The position numbers and the translations under genes are program-made. A stretch of DNA of 64,000 nucleotides from Mesostigma viride (Eukaryota; Streptophyta; Mesostigmatophyceae; Mesostigmatales; Mesostigmataceae), in the NCBI GenBank assembly GCA_009746045.1, contig RPFO01000117.1:89939-153938 (forward strand). The letters run 5' to 3'. The notes beneath the pieces are model-generated. The model was not told where the DNA came from. It saw only the letters and a program-made list of their open reading frames with translations, and did no database searches. Each line of letters starts with the position of its first letter. The stretch's first letter is position 1. Positions 9,970-22,554 of the stretch are shown here, piece by piece.

Positions 9970-12900
9970 TCCCACCATTTTTTTCTTTCGTAGGTGTATG
10001 TACATGTGAGTGCAGCCGCCCAAGAGTATGTACATGTGAGTGCCGTCGCCCCTAATTGCGTGCATTGTGTGTGTAAGTGTGTGTGCAGCAGCCCCTTGCG
10101 TGCGTGGTGTATGTACGTGTGTGTGCAGCCGCCCCTTGCGTGCATGGTGTATGTACATGTGAGTGCCGTTGCCCCTTGCGTGCGCGGTGTATGTACGTGT
10201 GTGTGCAGCCGTCCCTTAATTGCGTGCGCGGTGGATGTACATGTGCGGGCAGTTGCCCCTTGCGTGCGCGGTGTATGTACGTGTGTGTGCAGCCGCCCCT
10301 TGCGTGCGCGGTGGATGTACGTGTGTGTGCAGCCACCCCTTTCGTGCGCGGTGTATGTACATGTGAGTGCCGTCGCCCCAAGCGTGCATTTTGTGTGTAA
10401 GTGTGTGTGCAGCAGCCCCTTGCGTGCGCGGTGTATGTACGTGTGTGTGCAGCCGCCCCGTGGTTGCGCGGTGGATGTACATGTGAGTGGAGCCGGTCCT
10501 TGCGTGCGCGGTGTATGTACGTGTGTGTGCAGCCGCCCCTTGCGTGCGCGGTGTAGGTACGTATGTGTGCAGCCGCCCCTTGCGTGCGCGGTGTATGTAC
10601 GTGTGTGTGCAGCCGCCCCAAGCGTGCGCGGTGTGTGTACATGTGAGTGCAGCTGCCCCAAGCGTGCGCGGTGTGTGTACATGTGTGTGCAGTTGCCCCT
10701 TGCGTGCGCGGTGGATGTACGTGTGTGTGCATGCCGGCAATTGCGTGCATGGTGTGTGTACGTGTGTGTGCAGCCGCCCCTTGCGTGCGCGGTGTGTGTA
10801 CATGTGAGTGCCGTCGCCCCAAGCGTGCATTTTGTGTGTAAGTGTGTGTGCAGCCGCCCCTTGCGTGCGCGGTGTAGGTACGTGTGTGTGCAGCCGCCCC
10901 AAGCGTGCGCGGTGTATGTACGTGTGTGTGCAGCCGCCCCAAGCGTGCGCGGTGTGTGTACATGTGAGTGCAGCTGCCCCAAGCGTGCGCGGTGTGTGTA
11001 CATGTGTGTGCAGTTGCACCTTGCGTGCGCGGTGGATGTACGTGTGTGTGCATGCCGGCAATTGCGTGCATGGTGTGTGTACGTGTGTGTGCAGCCGCCC
11101 CTTGCGTGCGCGGTGTGTGTACGTGTGTGTGCACTCGCCCCTTGCGTGCGCGGTGGATGTACATGTGTGTGCAGCCGCCCCTTGCGTGCATGGTGTATGT
11201 CCATGTGTGGGCAGTTGCCCCTTGCGTGCGCGGTGTATGTACATGTTTTTGCACTCGCCCCTTGCGTGCATGGTGTATGTATGTGTGTGTGCAGCCGCCC
11301 CTTGCGTGCGCGGTGGATGTACGTGTGTGTGCAGCCACCCCTTTCGTGCGCGGTGTATGTACATGTGAGTGCCGTCGCCCCAAGCGTGCATTTTGTGTGT
11401 AAGTGTGTGTGCAGCAGCCCCTTGCGTGCGCGGTGTATGTACGTGTGTGTGCAGCCGCCCCGTGGTTGCGCGGTGGATGTACATGTGAGTGGAGCCGGTC
11501 CTTGCGTGCGCGGTGTATGTACGTGTGTGTGCAGCCGCCCCTTGCGTGCGCGGTGTAGGTACGTATGTGTGCAGCCGCCCCTTGCGTGCGCGGTGTATGT
11601 ACGTGTGTGTGCAGCCGCCCCAAGCGTGCGCGGTGTGTGTACATGTGAGTGCAGCTGCCCCAAGCGTGCGCGGTGTGTGTACATGTGTGTGCAGTTGCCC
11701 CTTGCGTGCGCGGTGGATGTACGTGTGTGTGCATGCCGGCAATTGCGTGCATGGTGTGTGTACGTGTGTGTGCAGCCGCCCCTTGCGTGCGCGGTGTGTG
11801 TACATGTGAGTGCCGTCGCCCCAAGCGTGCATTTTGTGTGTAAGTGTGTGTGCAGCCGCCCCTTGCGTGCGCGGTGTAGGTACGTGTGTGTGCAGCCGCC
11901 CCAAGCGTGCGCGGTGTGTGTACGTGTGTGTGCAGCCGCCCCAAGCGTGCGCGGTGTGTGTACATGTGAGTGCAGCTGCCCCAAGCGTGCGCGGTGTGTG
12001 TACATGTGTGTGCAGTTGCCCCTTGCGTGCGCGGTGGATGTACGTGTGTGTGCATGCCGGCAATTGCGTGCATGGTGTGTGTACGTGTGTGTGCAGCCGC
12101 CCCTTGCGTGCGCGGTGTGTGTACGTGTGTGTGCACTCGCCCCTTGCGTGCGCGGTGTATGTACGTGTGTGTGCAGCCGCCCCTTGCGTGCGCGGTGTAG
12201 GTACGTGTGTGTGCAGCCGCCCCAAGCGTGCGCGGTGTATGTATGTGTGTGTGCAGCCGCCCCTTGCGTGCGCGGTGGATGTACGTGTGTGTGCAGCCAC
12301 CCCTTTCGTGCGCGGTGTATGTACATGTGAGTGCCGTCGCCCCAAGCGTGCATTTTGTGTGTAAGTGTGTGTGCAGCAGCCCCTTGCGTGCGCGGTGTAT
12401 GTACGTGTGTGTGCAGCCGCCCCGTGGTTGCGCGGTGGATGTACATGTGAGTGGAGCCGGTCCTTGCGTGCGCGGTGTATGTACGTGTGTGTGCAGCCGC
12501 CCCTTGCGTGCGTGGTGTGTGTACATGTAAGTGCAGCCGCCCCTTGCGTGCGCGGTGTATGTACGTGTGTGTGCAGCCGTCCCTTGCGTGCGCGGTGTGT
12601 GTACGTGTGTGTGCAGCCGCCCCTTGCGTGCATGGTGAGTGTAAGTGTGTGTGCAGCCGCCCCTTGCGTGCGCAGTGTATGTACGTGTGTGTGCAGCCGC
12701 CCCTTGCGTGCGCGGTGTGTGTACTGTGTGTGCAGCCGGCCCTTGCGTGCGGTGTGTGTACGTGTGTGTGCAGCCGCCCCTTGCGTGCGCGGTGTATGTA
12801 CATGTGTGTGCAGCCGGCCCTTGCGTGCGCGGTGATGTACATGTGTGGGCAGTTGCCCCTTGCGTGCGCGGTGTATGTACATGTGTTTGCACTCGCCCCT

Positions 12901-15775
12901 TGCGTGCGCGGTGGATGTATGTGTGTGCAGCCGCCCCTTGCGTGCGGTGTGTGTACGTGTGTGTGCAGTCCCCTTGCGTGCGGTGTGTGTACATGTGTGT
13001 GCAGCCGCCCCTTGCGTGCATGGTGTGTGTACGTGTGTGTGCAGTTGCCCCTTGCGTGCGCGGTGTATGTACGTGTGTGTGCAGCCGCCCTTGCGTGCGC
13101 GGTGTGTGTACATGTGAGTGCAGCCGCCCCAAGCGTGTGTACATGTGTGTGCAGTTGCCCCTTGCGTGCGCGGTGGATGTACGTGTGTGTGCATGCCGGC
13201 AATTGCGTGCATGGTGTGTGTACGTTTGTGTGCAGCCGCCCCTTGCGTGCGCGGTGTGTGTACGTGTGTGTGAATCCTTGTCCTTGCGTGCATGGTGTAT
13301 GTACATGTGGGTGCAGCCGCCCCTTGCGTGCGCGGTGTATGCCAGTGTGTGTGCATGCCGGCCCTTGCGTGCATGGTGTGTGTAAGTGTGTGTGCAGCCG
13401 CCCCGAGCGTGTGTACATGTGTGTGCAGTTGCCCCTTGCGTGCGCAGTGGATGTACGTGTGTGTGCATGCCGGCAATTGCATGCATGGTGTGTGTACGTG
13501 TGTGTGCAGCCGCCCCTTTCGTGCGCGGTGTGTGTACGTGTGTGTGCACTCGCCCCTTGCGTGCGCGGTGTATGTACGTGTGTGCAGCCGCCCCTTGCGT
13601 GCGCGGTGTATGCCAGTGTGTGTGCATGCCGGCCCTTGCGTGCATGGTGTGTGTAAGTGTGTGTGCAGCCCCTTGCGTGCATGGTGTATGTACGTGTGTG
13701 TGCAGCCGCCCCTTGCGTGCGCGGTGTGTGTACGTATGTGTGCAGCCGCCCCTTGCGTGCGCGGTGTATGTACGTGTGTGTGCAGCCGCCCCTTGCGTGC
13801 GCGGTGTAGGTACGTGTGTGTGCAGCCGCCCCAAGCGTGCGCGGTGTGTGTACATGTGAGTGCAGCTGCCCCAAGCGTGCGCGGTGTGTGTACGTGTGTG
13901 TGCAGTTGCCCCTTGCGTGCGCGGTGGATGTACGTGTGTGTGCATGCCGGCAATTGCGTGCATGGTGTGTGTACGTGTGTGTGCAGCCGCCCCTTGCGTG
14001 CGCGGTGTGTGTACATGTGTGTGCAGCCGCCCCTTGCGTGCGCGGTGTAGGTACGTGTGTGTGCAGCCGCCCCAAGCGTGCGCGGTGTGTGTACATGTGT
14101 GTGCAGTTGCCCCTTGCGTGCGCGGTGGATGTACGTGTGTGTGCATGCCGGCAATTGCGTGCATGGTGTGTGTACGTGTGTGTGCAGCAGCCCCTTGCGT
14201 GCGCGGTGTGTGTACATGTGTGTGCCGTCGCCCCTTGCGTGCGTGGTGTAAGTGTGTGTGCAGCCGCCCCTTGCGTGCGGTGTATGTACGTGTGTGTGCA
14301 GCAGCCCCTTGCGTGCGCGGTGTATGTACATGTGTGTGCACTCGCCCCTTGCGTGCATGGTGCATGTATGTATGTGTGTGTGCAGCCGCCCCTTGCGTGC
14401 GCGGTGGATGTACGTGTGTGTGCAGCCACCCCTTTCGTGAGCGGTGTATGTACATGTGAGTGCCGTCGCCCCAAGCGTGCATTTTGTGTGTAAGTGTGTG
14501 TGCAGCAGCCCCTTGCGTGCGCGGTGTATGTACGTGTGTGTGCAGCCGCCCCGTGGTTGCGCGGTGGATGTACATGTGAGTGGAGCCGGTCCTTGCGTGC
14601 GCGGTGTATGTACGTGTGTGTGCAGCCGCCCCTTGCGTGCGTGGTGTGTGTACATGTAAGTGCAGCCGCCCCTTGCGTGCGCGGTGTATGTACGTGTGTG
14701 TGCAGCCGTCCCTTGCGTGCGCGGTGTGTGTACGTGTGTGTGCAGCCGCCCCTCGCGTGCATGGTGAGTGTAAGTGTGTGTGCAGCAGCCCCTTGCGTGC
14801 ATGGTGTGTACGTGTGTGTGCAGTTGCCCCTTGCGTGCGCGGTGTATGTACGTGTGTGTGCAGCCGGCCCTTGCGTGCGCGGTGTGTGTACATGTGAGTG
14901 CAGCCGGCCCTTGCGTGCGCGGTGGATGTACATGTGTGGGCAGTTGCCCCTTGCGTGCGCGGTGTATGTACATGTGTTTGCACTCGCCCCTTGCGTGCGC
15001 GGTGGATGTACATGTGTGTGCAGCCGAACCTTGCGTGCATGGTGTGTGTACCTGTGCGTGAAGTCGCTCCTTGCGTGCATGGTGTGTGTACGTGTGTGTG
15101 CAGCCGCCCCTTGCGTGCGCGGTGTAGGTACGTGTGTGTGCAGCCGCCCCTTGCGTGCGCGGTGTATGTACGTGTGTGTGCAGCCGGCCCTTGCGTGCAT
15201 GGTGTGTGTACGTGTGTGTGCAGCCGGCCCTTGCGTGCGCGGTGGATGTACATGTGTGTGCAGTCGCCCCTTGCGTGCGCGGTGTAGGTACGTATGTGTG
15301 CAGCCGCCCCTTGCGTGCGCGGTGTATGTACGTGTGTGTGCAGCCGCCCCGTGGTTGCGCGGTGTATGTACATGTGTGTGCAGTTGCCCCTTGCGTGCGC
15401 GGTGTATGTACGTGTGTGTGCAGCCGGCCCTTGCGTGCGCGGTGGATGTACATGTGAGTGCAGCCGGCCCTTGCGTGCATGGTGTGTGTACGTGTGTGTG
15501 CAGCCGCCCCTTGCGTGCATGGTGTATGTACATGTGAGTGCAGCCGGCCCTTGCGTGCATGGTGTGTGTACGTGTGTGTGCAGCCGCCCCTTGCGTGCGC
15601 GGTGTATGTACGTGTGTGCGCACTCGCCCCTTGCGTGCGCGGTGTATGTACGTGTGTGTGCAGTTGCCCCTTGCGTGCGCGGTGGATGTACGTGTGTGTG
15701 CAGCCGCCCCTTGCGTGCGCGGTGTGTGTACGTGTATGTGCAGCCGCCCCTTGCGTGCATGTACATGTGTGAAGA
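9970..15775. repeat. Minisatellite of about 40 bp, roughly 145 units, with 1-kb higher-order structure
   Basis: The unit contains TGTACGTGTGTGTGCAGCC, then GCCCCTTGCGTGCGCGG. Variants swap CTTGCG/CAAGCG, GCGCGG/GCATGG and GTACG/GTACATGTGAG. A rare marker CATTTTGTGTGTAAGTG occurs at 10387, 10828, 11389, 11830, 12351 and 14480. The pairs 10387/11389 and 10828/11830 are both 1002 bp apart, which shows block duplication above the unit. The unit is stop-free in most frames and 40 is not a multiple of 3, so pseudo-ORFs of over 1,700 codons appear on both strands. I do not call them genes. Confidence 0.95.
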
Positions 15776-17695
15776 AATAAGCAATAGTGAATGAAATAGT
15801 AAAAAGAAAATCATTCCAGCATATGTATGTACAAGTTTTTAGTAGTACACTATGACTATCGTCAAATATAACAATTTTCTATATTTTCATACACACACGA
15901 ACAACACACCCAACACACACACACACTATGTTTGCACCCAAGACACACACCAACACCTAAAAACAAGACACCAACACACAAGACAGCCATGCAACACACA
16001 CCCAACACACACACGCAACACACACATAACACACCTAAGTATAGTTGTTATAACACACAACACATAGGTACATCCCGCCCCCCCACACACAACACCAACA
16101 CATGACAATTAACAGGCCACAACACACACACTGACACACATGCCCCAACACACACACACACATGCCCCAACACACACACACATGCCCCAACACTGCACAC
16201 ACAACAACACCCAAACACACACCACACACACAAAAGACACCCAACACACATACCGAAAACACGCACACACAACACCTACTAAAAACAAGACACCAACACA
16301 CAAGACACCCAACACACACCCAACACACACACACACACACAATGTTTGCACCGGTCGGCCCACGACACCCACACCCAACACACACATAACACACCTAAGT
16401 AACACACAACACACACGTACATCCCCCCCCCCACACACACAACACCAACACATGACAATTAACATGCCACAACACACACACATGCCCCAACACACACACA
16501 CACATGCCCCAACACTGCACACACAACAACACCCAAACACATACCACACACACACAAGACACCCAACACACATACCGAAAACACGCACACACAACACCTA
16601 CCAAAAACACCAAACACACAAGACACCCAACACACACCCAACACACACACACACACAATGTTTGCACCCACGACACACACACCAACACCTAAAAATAAGA
16701 CACCAACACACAACACACGTACACGTACATCCCCCCCCCCACAACACCAACAATAACATGCAAACAACACACACACAACACACCTAAGTCACACACACAA
16801 CACACACGTACTTTCCCCCCCCCACACCCAACACCAACACACAAGACACTTTGCACACACCCTACACACACCCACACCCTTTATGAACACATGTACACCC
16901 AACACACACACGCAACACACACCTAGGTCGATCACACACAACACACACAAAACACACCTAAGTCACACACAACACACACGTACACCCCCCCACACAAACC
17001 CAATACCAACACACAAGACACTTGGCCCCCCCCCACCCACCCACACACCCACACCCACACCCACACCACACATCCAACACACACAACACACACACTACAC
17101 ACTTAAGTCACACACAACACACACATAACACACCTAAGTCACACACAACACACACGTCCATCCCCCCCTCACACTCAACACCAATACATGACAATTAACA
17201 TGCACACAACACACACACGCACACGCCCCAACACACACACACACAACATACATACACAGAGCACACACACACGCCTCAACACACATACCGAACACACACA
17301 CACAAGACACCCAACACACATACCGACACACACACACACACACACTATGTTTGCACCCGACATACACACACCCAACACCTACTAAAAACAAGAAACCAAC
17401 ACACAAGACACCCTACACACACACAACACACACACACACAACACATATCCAACACAAACAACACACACACCTAAGTCACACACACAACACACCTACTAAG
17501 TCACACACACAACACACATGTACCTCCCCCCCCCCACACCCAACATCAACACACAAGACACTTTGCACACACCCTACACGCCCCCGCACCTTCATGAATG
17601 CACCCAACACACACACACAACACACACGCCCCAACACACATACCCAACATTCACACAACACACCCAACATATAAGGGTAAATATGGTTTAGGAGT
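15776..17695. repeat. CA-rich degenerate tandem DNA
   Basis: After about 75 bp of AT-rich sequence, the segment is almost wholly made of ACACAC and CCCAACAC runs. Larger blocks recur: CACTATGTTTGCACCC-like blocks near 15925, 16340, 16655 and 17345; a C7-C10 run followed by CACACACAACACCAACAC near 16076, 16428, 16730, 16810 and 17525; and ACACCTAAGT near 16031, 16391, 16780 and 17470. ORFs rich in T/H/N on plus and C/V/G on minus are repeat artefacts. No gene is seen. Confidence 0.9.
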
Positions 17696-17863
17696 GTAGG
17701 GGTTTAGGGTTTAAGGCCTACCATACACCCGTATGTAAAAATGCAACAACACGCCAAGTCATCCGCCACCATGCAAAAATATATAAACACAACTGGTCAT
17801 CCTCAACAAGAATGCCCATTTTAGTACCTAATCCGCACTTGGCACTTGTCCAGTTTCGTAAGT

Positions 17864-17877
17864 CCAACGGCCGTTGG
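17864..17877. repeat. Isolated CCAACGGCCGTTGG palindrome
   Basis: This is the leftmost exact copy of the 14-bp palindrome. It lies downstream of the last recognised exon of the DDE-like gene, in its probable last intron or 3' flank. No copy is seen to its left. Confidence 0.9.
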
Positions 17878-18036
17878 CTTTGAGAAATTAAGATATGCGA
17901 CATGCGCCATGCAGCCAAGCTAAAGTATAGGCTGATTGCCCTGTATGTAACATTAGTAAGGTGAACGACCGTCGACAAAAAAACACATGCGACATACAAA
18001 CACCAATTTTACACAGTAATGTTTGGAATGACGTAC

Positions 18037-21000
18037 CGTAATTTCGGCGTCCACCTTCTTCGCAATTGTGAACCAGCCCTGTCGCGTGTTGTCCGGATGT
18101 CCTTCCCACTTGCCCTTCGTGACCTTTGCGACGCTCAGGTAGCACACGATTGCAGTTAAGGGTTCTCGGTCGTCTGGGTTCCAGAAGAAGCGTCGGGCGT
18201 CCGATCCGGAGGAGGAGCACCTCTCGAAGTATTTTACGTACATTACCCAGTTGCCTTTCTTAAAAACCTCGCCCCCCCCCCTGTATGTTTGTTTAAACAC
18301 TCATCCTTGTCGAGTTGGTGGGCGACTCGAACAACTTTCGCCAACCAGTACGGGTGGTCGGGCACATGGTCCTTGTGCCCCCTCTCAGATGCGACTGCGA
18401 CGGCCTCCCCCTCCTGCAAACCACGCCCCAACTCGTTTCTTGCCGTTTGAACGTGGTTCAGGCGGGTTCCCGGATATCGCGTGGGGTTCCGCGACTTACT
18501 CGCCTGGAGTTTTACAGTCCACGACGAGCTGCTCCAATCGTTTGGGCATGTCGTCCACTTGCCCTCTCGGCACTCCGCACAACTGAAGCATGAAAAACGC
18601 CTGAGCTTTACCACCTCGACCCGCTCGCCCTTTTTGTCCAGTCGCCACTGGTGTGCCGTGGAGATATCTCGGATCGGGCCTCGCTCCTTACCGGACGTGA
18701 GAATCTGCAATTGTAATTCCATGAAACAACATCACAGCACATTTCCCAACTCCAACGGCCGTTGGCACTCAACAATTATAAGATTTCCCAACTCCAACGG
18801 CCGTTGGCCCTTGGAAACTTTATATAAGTACATTTCTCAACTCCAACGGCCGTTGGCACTCAACAATTATACGATTTTCCAGCTCCAACGGCCGTTGGCC
18901 TTATGAAACTTCAAACTGCATCAAGGAAGCTGTCCTCTGTAAAGTGTAACCAGAGACAAATTATAGAACTGCACTTGACCACCAGAAAGCAACTGTCTTT
19001 ACTTACGTTATCGAGAAGAAATGCCCGTCGAACCACGTCCGATTGTGCCGATGGTCGACTCGAGTCTTTGCCGGTTCTCCAATCCCGGTTCAGGTAGGCC
19101 ACCAGTGCCTCCACCGTATTCAGGTTCCGATTGTCCTCCTGCATCTGCGCTCTTTTGAGGATGCTTTTGACCGTCCCCCCCTCCCCGTCCGACTCCCCCT
19201 TCCCATGTCCTGCACACGAGTAGTTCCACTCCAATGATTCCAAGTCGGGGTCGGCCTCGAGCAGGTCCGCAGCCATCGCCAACACATACCGGGATTGGAA
19301 CTGCTCCTTACAGTTGTCGGACCAACTGATCCAGTTCCTCACCTCCACCCCCTCCTCCCTCAGCACGTTAAGGGTATTCTTCATCACGAACTCCAGGGTC
19401 TGGGCATTCCTCGGTACGTCCTTCCCCATGTAATCGTGCTTCACCCTTTTGATTTCCAGCGATACGGGATCACGGTACATCACGATCACCGGCATCAGGA
19501 CGTAACTACTTGGGTACCAGTACTGCGCCTGCAACTGTTTCTGCAGGTGGTCCGAATAGTTCTCCGAGTAGTCCATCAGGACCACCACCGTTCCCAGCGG
19601 CATCACGTCAATGCACTCCTTGTAAGCGTGGTGCTGCCAGGCCCATGTATGGACGTGAATGGCGAATTCCGGGAAGCGCGCCGTAATGAGTTCATGGAGC
19701 TCCGAGAGGGTTGACTTGATGAGTTTTTGCTGCAGGTTCATTTGCGGCGCCACATCCTCCTCCTGCAACACAACACACCCGCGCACCATGGATTGACCGA
19801 AGAATGGAAGTCAGCAGCTGGGAATTTCCCAACGCCAACGGCCGTTGGAAGTATGAAAGTCTACATATATATATTCAACGATGCAAATATACATGCCCGC
19901 GCACCATGGATTGACCGAAGAATGGAAGTCAGCAGCTGGGAATTTCCCAACGCCAACGGCCGTTGGAAGTATGAAAGTCTACATATATATATTCAACGAT
20001 GCAAATATACATGCTTACCGTCCCACGGGGCGCTGTGCCCTCCTTTATGAAGTCGAACCACGTGTACTTCTTTGTCCACCCCTTCATCTGGTCCGTCACG
20101 ATGAACTCGGAAATCCCACACTCGTTGCACGTCCCTTCCAAGCAGTTCATTGGGACGTTAACGAACGGGCCGCCCGTCCTCCCCCCTCCTTGCCCCCCTC
20201 CCCCCTCTCAGCCCTGTGGCAGGTGAAACGTCGAACGAAATCATGGGCATTGTCAGGCACGGAAGGGATACCCTCCCTCTCCTCGATCTCCAGCGTGCTC
20301 TTCAACTCCTTGACGCCTTTGGCGAAGGCAGAGAGCAGAGACTCGAAGACGACGTGCTTTTCGCATGCGCACAAGTCCCGGTCCTTCCACACGCCCTTTA
20401 CGCACTTGGGCATGAACTCCACGAACTTCGTGTACCCCACCTTGTACCTTGTCCCGTCCGCAGTCGTCACGATACCTCCCTTGTACGGCGACGCGTCAGA
20501 ACAGAACCGCTTGTAAATCGTTTCAAGCGAGTCCAAATAGTACCTTCCGCCCTGGGAGGAAATGAGGATCCTGGCGTTTCCCTTCCTTTCGAACTCATTG
20601 ACCACGTCCTTATGGTTGGGAGACGCCCTCGTGTTTAGGTCTGACAACCAGTAACTCCCGACGATGTCTTTGACCTCCTCCGGAAACTTGTCCGACCGTA
20701 AAGCACGAGGGGGCGCCTTCAGGGCGGGAAGGTCGCCCCCCATCCTCATTCCCCTTGCGGTCTGGATATCCTTGGGCGTGACGTGAAGCAGCCGCGCGAG
20801 AGTGCAATGCCCTTGATTGTTCATGCCGTCCTTTCCCAAGCACATTGACAGCACAGCGCACTTCGCGTTCCTGTGCTCATCCGACTTGCCCAATTCCTGG
20901 AAACCTTGCACGATATTAGCGACAACCTCCTGAGCGAAGGACTCCGACGCCTTTCTTTTCAGCGCAGGGCGGTACTGTTTCCCCATAACCTTCACAACCG

Positions 21001-21184
21001 CACCTGGCAGCCGCTCAAGCGCCCTCAAGCCTACTGCAGTTTTCGTGTTTTCAGTCTTGTGATTGTTGTCCTTCAGCAAGTATTCCATTGCGCTGGCCAT
21101 GTCGAGGGCAAGTTGGTTGCCCTTGATCTCGACGTACTTGAGACTTAGGTCTTTGTTGTGCGCTTCACCTGCATCCGCGCGCAT
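18037..21184 (-). CDS. DDE-transposase-like multi-exon gene, with frame breaks at two G-runs
   Basis: Minus-strand exons can be joined with GT-AG introns, all phase 0: 21184 to 20019, 19762 to 19007, 18704 to 18037. Donors are GTAAGC (20018), GTAAGT (19006) and GTACGT (18036); acceptors are TTGCAG before 19762 and before 18704. Exon 2 holds MDYSEN (Asp at 19573), WSDNCKEQF (Asp at 19318) and GHGKGESDG (Asp at 19189). This resembles the D-x-EN, SD-x-C-x2-Q, HGKG-x2-DG pattern of a transposase-like family common in eukaryotic hypothetical proteins, recalled and not searched. Exon 1 ends with a C-x4-C-x2-C region (MNCLEGTCNECG); exon 3 resembles the PYWLAKV...VMYVKYFE tail of that family. The frame changes near 20195-20215 (two G6 runs on minus) and at 18272-18281 (G10). 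The 5' start may be upstream, since an acceptor-like GATGCAG lies just after the ATG. The last exon is not found. Confidence 0.7.
18752..18898. repeat. Four intronic palindrome copies
   Basis: Exact copies begin at 18752, 18794, 18843 and 18885, inside the 18705-19006 intron of the DDE-like gene. Left flanks read TTTCCCAACT or TTTCCAGCT. Right flanks alternate between GCACTCAACAATTAT and GCCCTTGGAAACTT or GCCTTATGAAACTT, so the array is a roughly 91-bp double unit repeated twice. Confidence 0.9.
19768..20010. repeat. 118-bp tandem duplication inside an intron
   Basis: The segment starting GCGCACCATGGATTGACC is present twice in a row. Each copy carries one palindrome (19835 and 19953) and the string CTACATATATATATTCAACG. 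It fills the 19763-20018 intron of the DDE-like gene. The copies look identical by eye, so the duplication is recent. Confidence 0.9.
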
Positions 21185-21239
21185 ACAGAATCCAGACGAA
21201 GTTTTGACTTTTTATCAAATTATTGCTTTCCAACAATTA

Positions 21240-21815
21240 CCCAATTTGTAGGTCCCAACGGCCGTTGGACCCCTGAAAGTACGCCTGAAACACGCCAACA
21301 CATGCATTTTCGACACCCAACGGCCGTTGGACCCCCGAAAGTGGGCCTGAAACACGCCAACACATGCATTTTCGACACCCAACGGCCGTTGGACCCCTGA
21401 AAGCGGGCCGAAAACACGCCAACACATGCATTTTCGACACCCAACGGCCGTTGGACCCCTGAAAGTGGGCCTGAAACACGCCAACACATGCATTTTCGAC
21501 ACCCAACGGCCGTTGGACCCCTGAAAGCGGGCCGAAAACACGCCAACACATGCATTTTCTACACCCAACGGCCGTTGGACCCCTGAAAGTGGGCCTGAAA
21601 CACGCCCTTTACATGCATTTTCGACACCCAACGGCCGTTGGACCCCTGAAAGCGGGCCGAAAACACGCCAACACATGCATTTTCGACGTCCAACGGCCGT
21701 TGGGCCCCTGAAAGCGGGCCGGAAACACGCTAACGCATGCATTTTAGACACCCAACGGCCGTTGGACCCCTGAAAGCGGGCCGAAAACTCGCCAACACCT
21801 GCATTTTTTACACGC
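21240..21815. repeat. 62-bp tandem array, nine palindrome-centred units
   Basis: CCAACGGCCGTTGG begins at 21255, 21317, 21379, 21441, 21503, 21565, 21628, 21690 and 21752, a period of 62 (once 63). Between copies the sequence reads ACCCCTGAAAG, a CGGGCC or GGGCCT variant, then AACACGCCAACACATGCATTTT. Two types (AAGTGGGCCTGAAA and AAGCGGGCCGAAAA) partly alternate. A decayed unit follows near 21855. The array lies just upstream of the DDE-like gene's first visible exon. ORFs across it are artefacts. Confidence 0.95.
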
Positions 21816-22309
21816 CAGGATGTGAATTTCCGAATCCCAACGCACTTTTTATAACCTTAACGACCGTTGGAACCCAGAAATTCGACTGAAATGTTTCCAT
21901 AACACACGTAACAACAAATTTGGTGGTCAACAACCCCGTAAATCCGTAACCCTGCACGCACCTCTTGCCGCCATAGCTCTTGTTCGCAGCAGGTGGGCCC
22001 TGAAGACGCCTTTTGGTCTTGCACCTGTTGGTTACAATTGCATGGCATACCAGCAATATATTGCACATAGCATTGTATTTCACACAATTATTATATTCAT
22101 GCCACAAATAATAATAATAATTGTATTAAACATAGGGGGGCAGGTTGCATATTCGTTTCATTGCAGTCTAATATCAACATATTAAAAATTTCCATGCCCA
22201 TAAACATTTTTGATATAGCTATTAGGTTGCTATTATATTAAATCTTACCAGCCGTGTAGTGGTTTGCGGATTGCTTTATAGGCTTGCCACACCAACCCAA
22301 AAAAAAATG
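21816..22309. other. AT-rich intergenic DNA, no gene seen
   Basis: The sequence is AT-rich with short runs such as AATAATAATAATAATTG near 22106. It holds one decayed palindrome (AACGACCGTTGG near 21858). No ORF with coding character, no RNA gene and no clear repeat is seen. Confidence 0.6.
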
Positions 22310-22395
22310 TTACGACGGGAGTTGAACCCGGGCCTACTAGACGTGTTCACGAGGTACTACGAGGATCAGCCAAGAATCTGTCCCGTACCGGTGTG
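22302..22395 (-). mobile_element. tRNA-derived SINE-like head with Pol III boxes
   Basis: Read on the minus strand, the sequence TGGCTGATCCTC fits box A loosely and GGTTCAACTCC fits box B exactly (GGTTCRANNCC). Their starts are 44 bases apart, as positions 8 and 52 are in a tRNA. A run of nine T follows about 10 bases downstream, like a Pol III terminator. The T arm can pair at four of five positions, but the acceptor, D and anticodon arms do not pair well, so a working tRNA is unlikely. A SINE or tRNA pseudogene fits better. No poly-A tail or target duplication was found. Confidence 0.4.
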
Positions 22396-22554
22396 GTTCA
22401 CCAGTTCCGCACACTAGCATGGTCTCCGCGTCGCGCTCGTTCATTAAATTTCGGAGAAATTTTGCCTGCTTATATACGTTTTTGAAGCCCCTCGGCGTCG
22501 CGCCGTGAAAAGCTTCCTCCGCCAGGCGTCCAATCAGGTAGCAGGAATGTGAAA

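Noticed and set aside
9966..15814. Very long ORFs on both strands (up to about 1,900 codons, H/T/R-rich on minus, C/V-rich on plus)
   Set aside because: They come from a stop-free 40-bp repeat read in rotating frames. There is no start context, no domain and no difference in codon use between strands.
17690..17720. Plant-type telomere repeat (GTTTAGGGTTTAAGG)
   Set aside because: Only about two units are present; this is too short to call a telomere or an interstitial telomere tract.
21215..21751. 178-codon minus-strand ORF across the 62-bp array
   Set aside because: It repeats CMCWRVFGPLSGVQRPLG-like peptides from the array unit and has no independent coding evidence.
22310..22395. Working tRNA gene
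   Set aside because: Box A and B spacing is right, but the acceptor, D and anticodon stems do not pair and the anticodon loop lacks the usual T.
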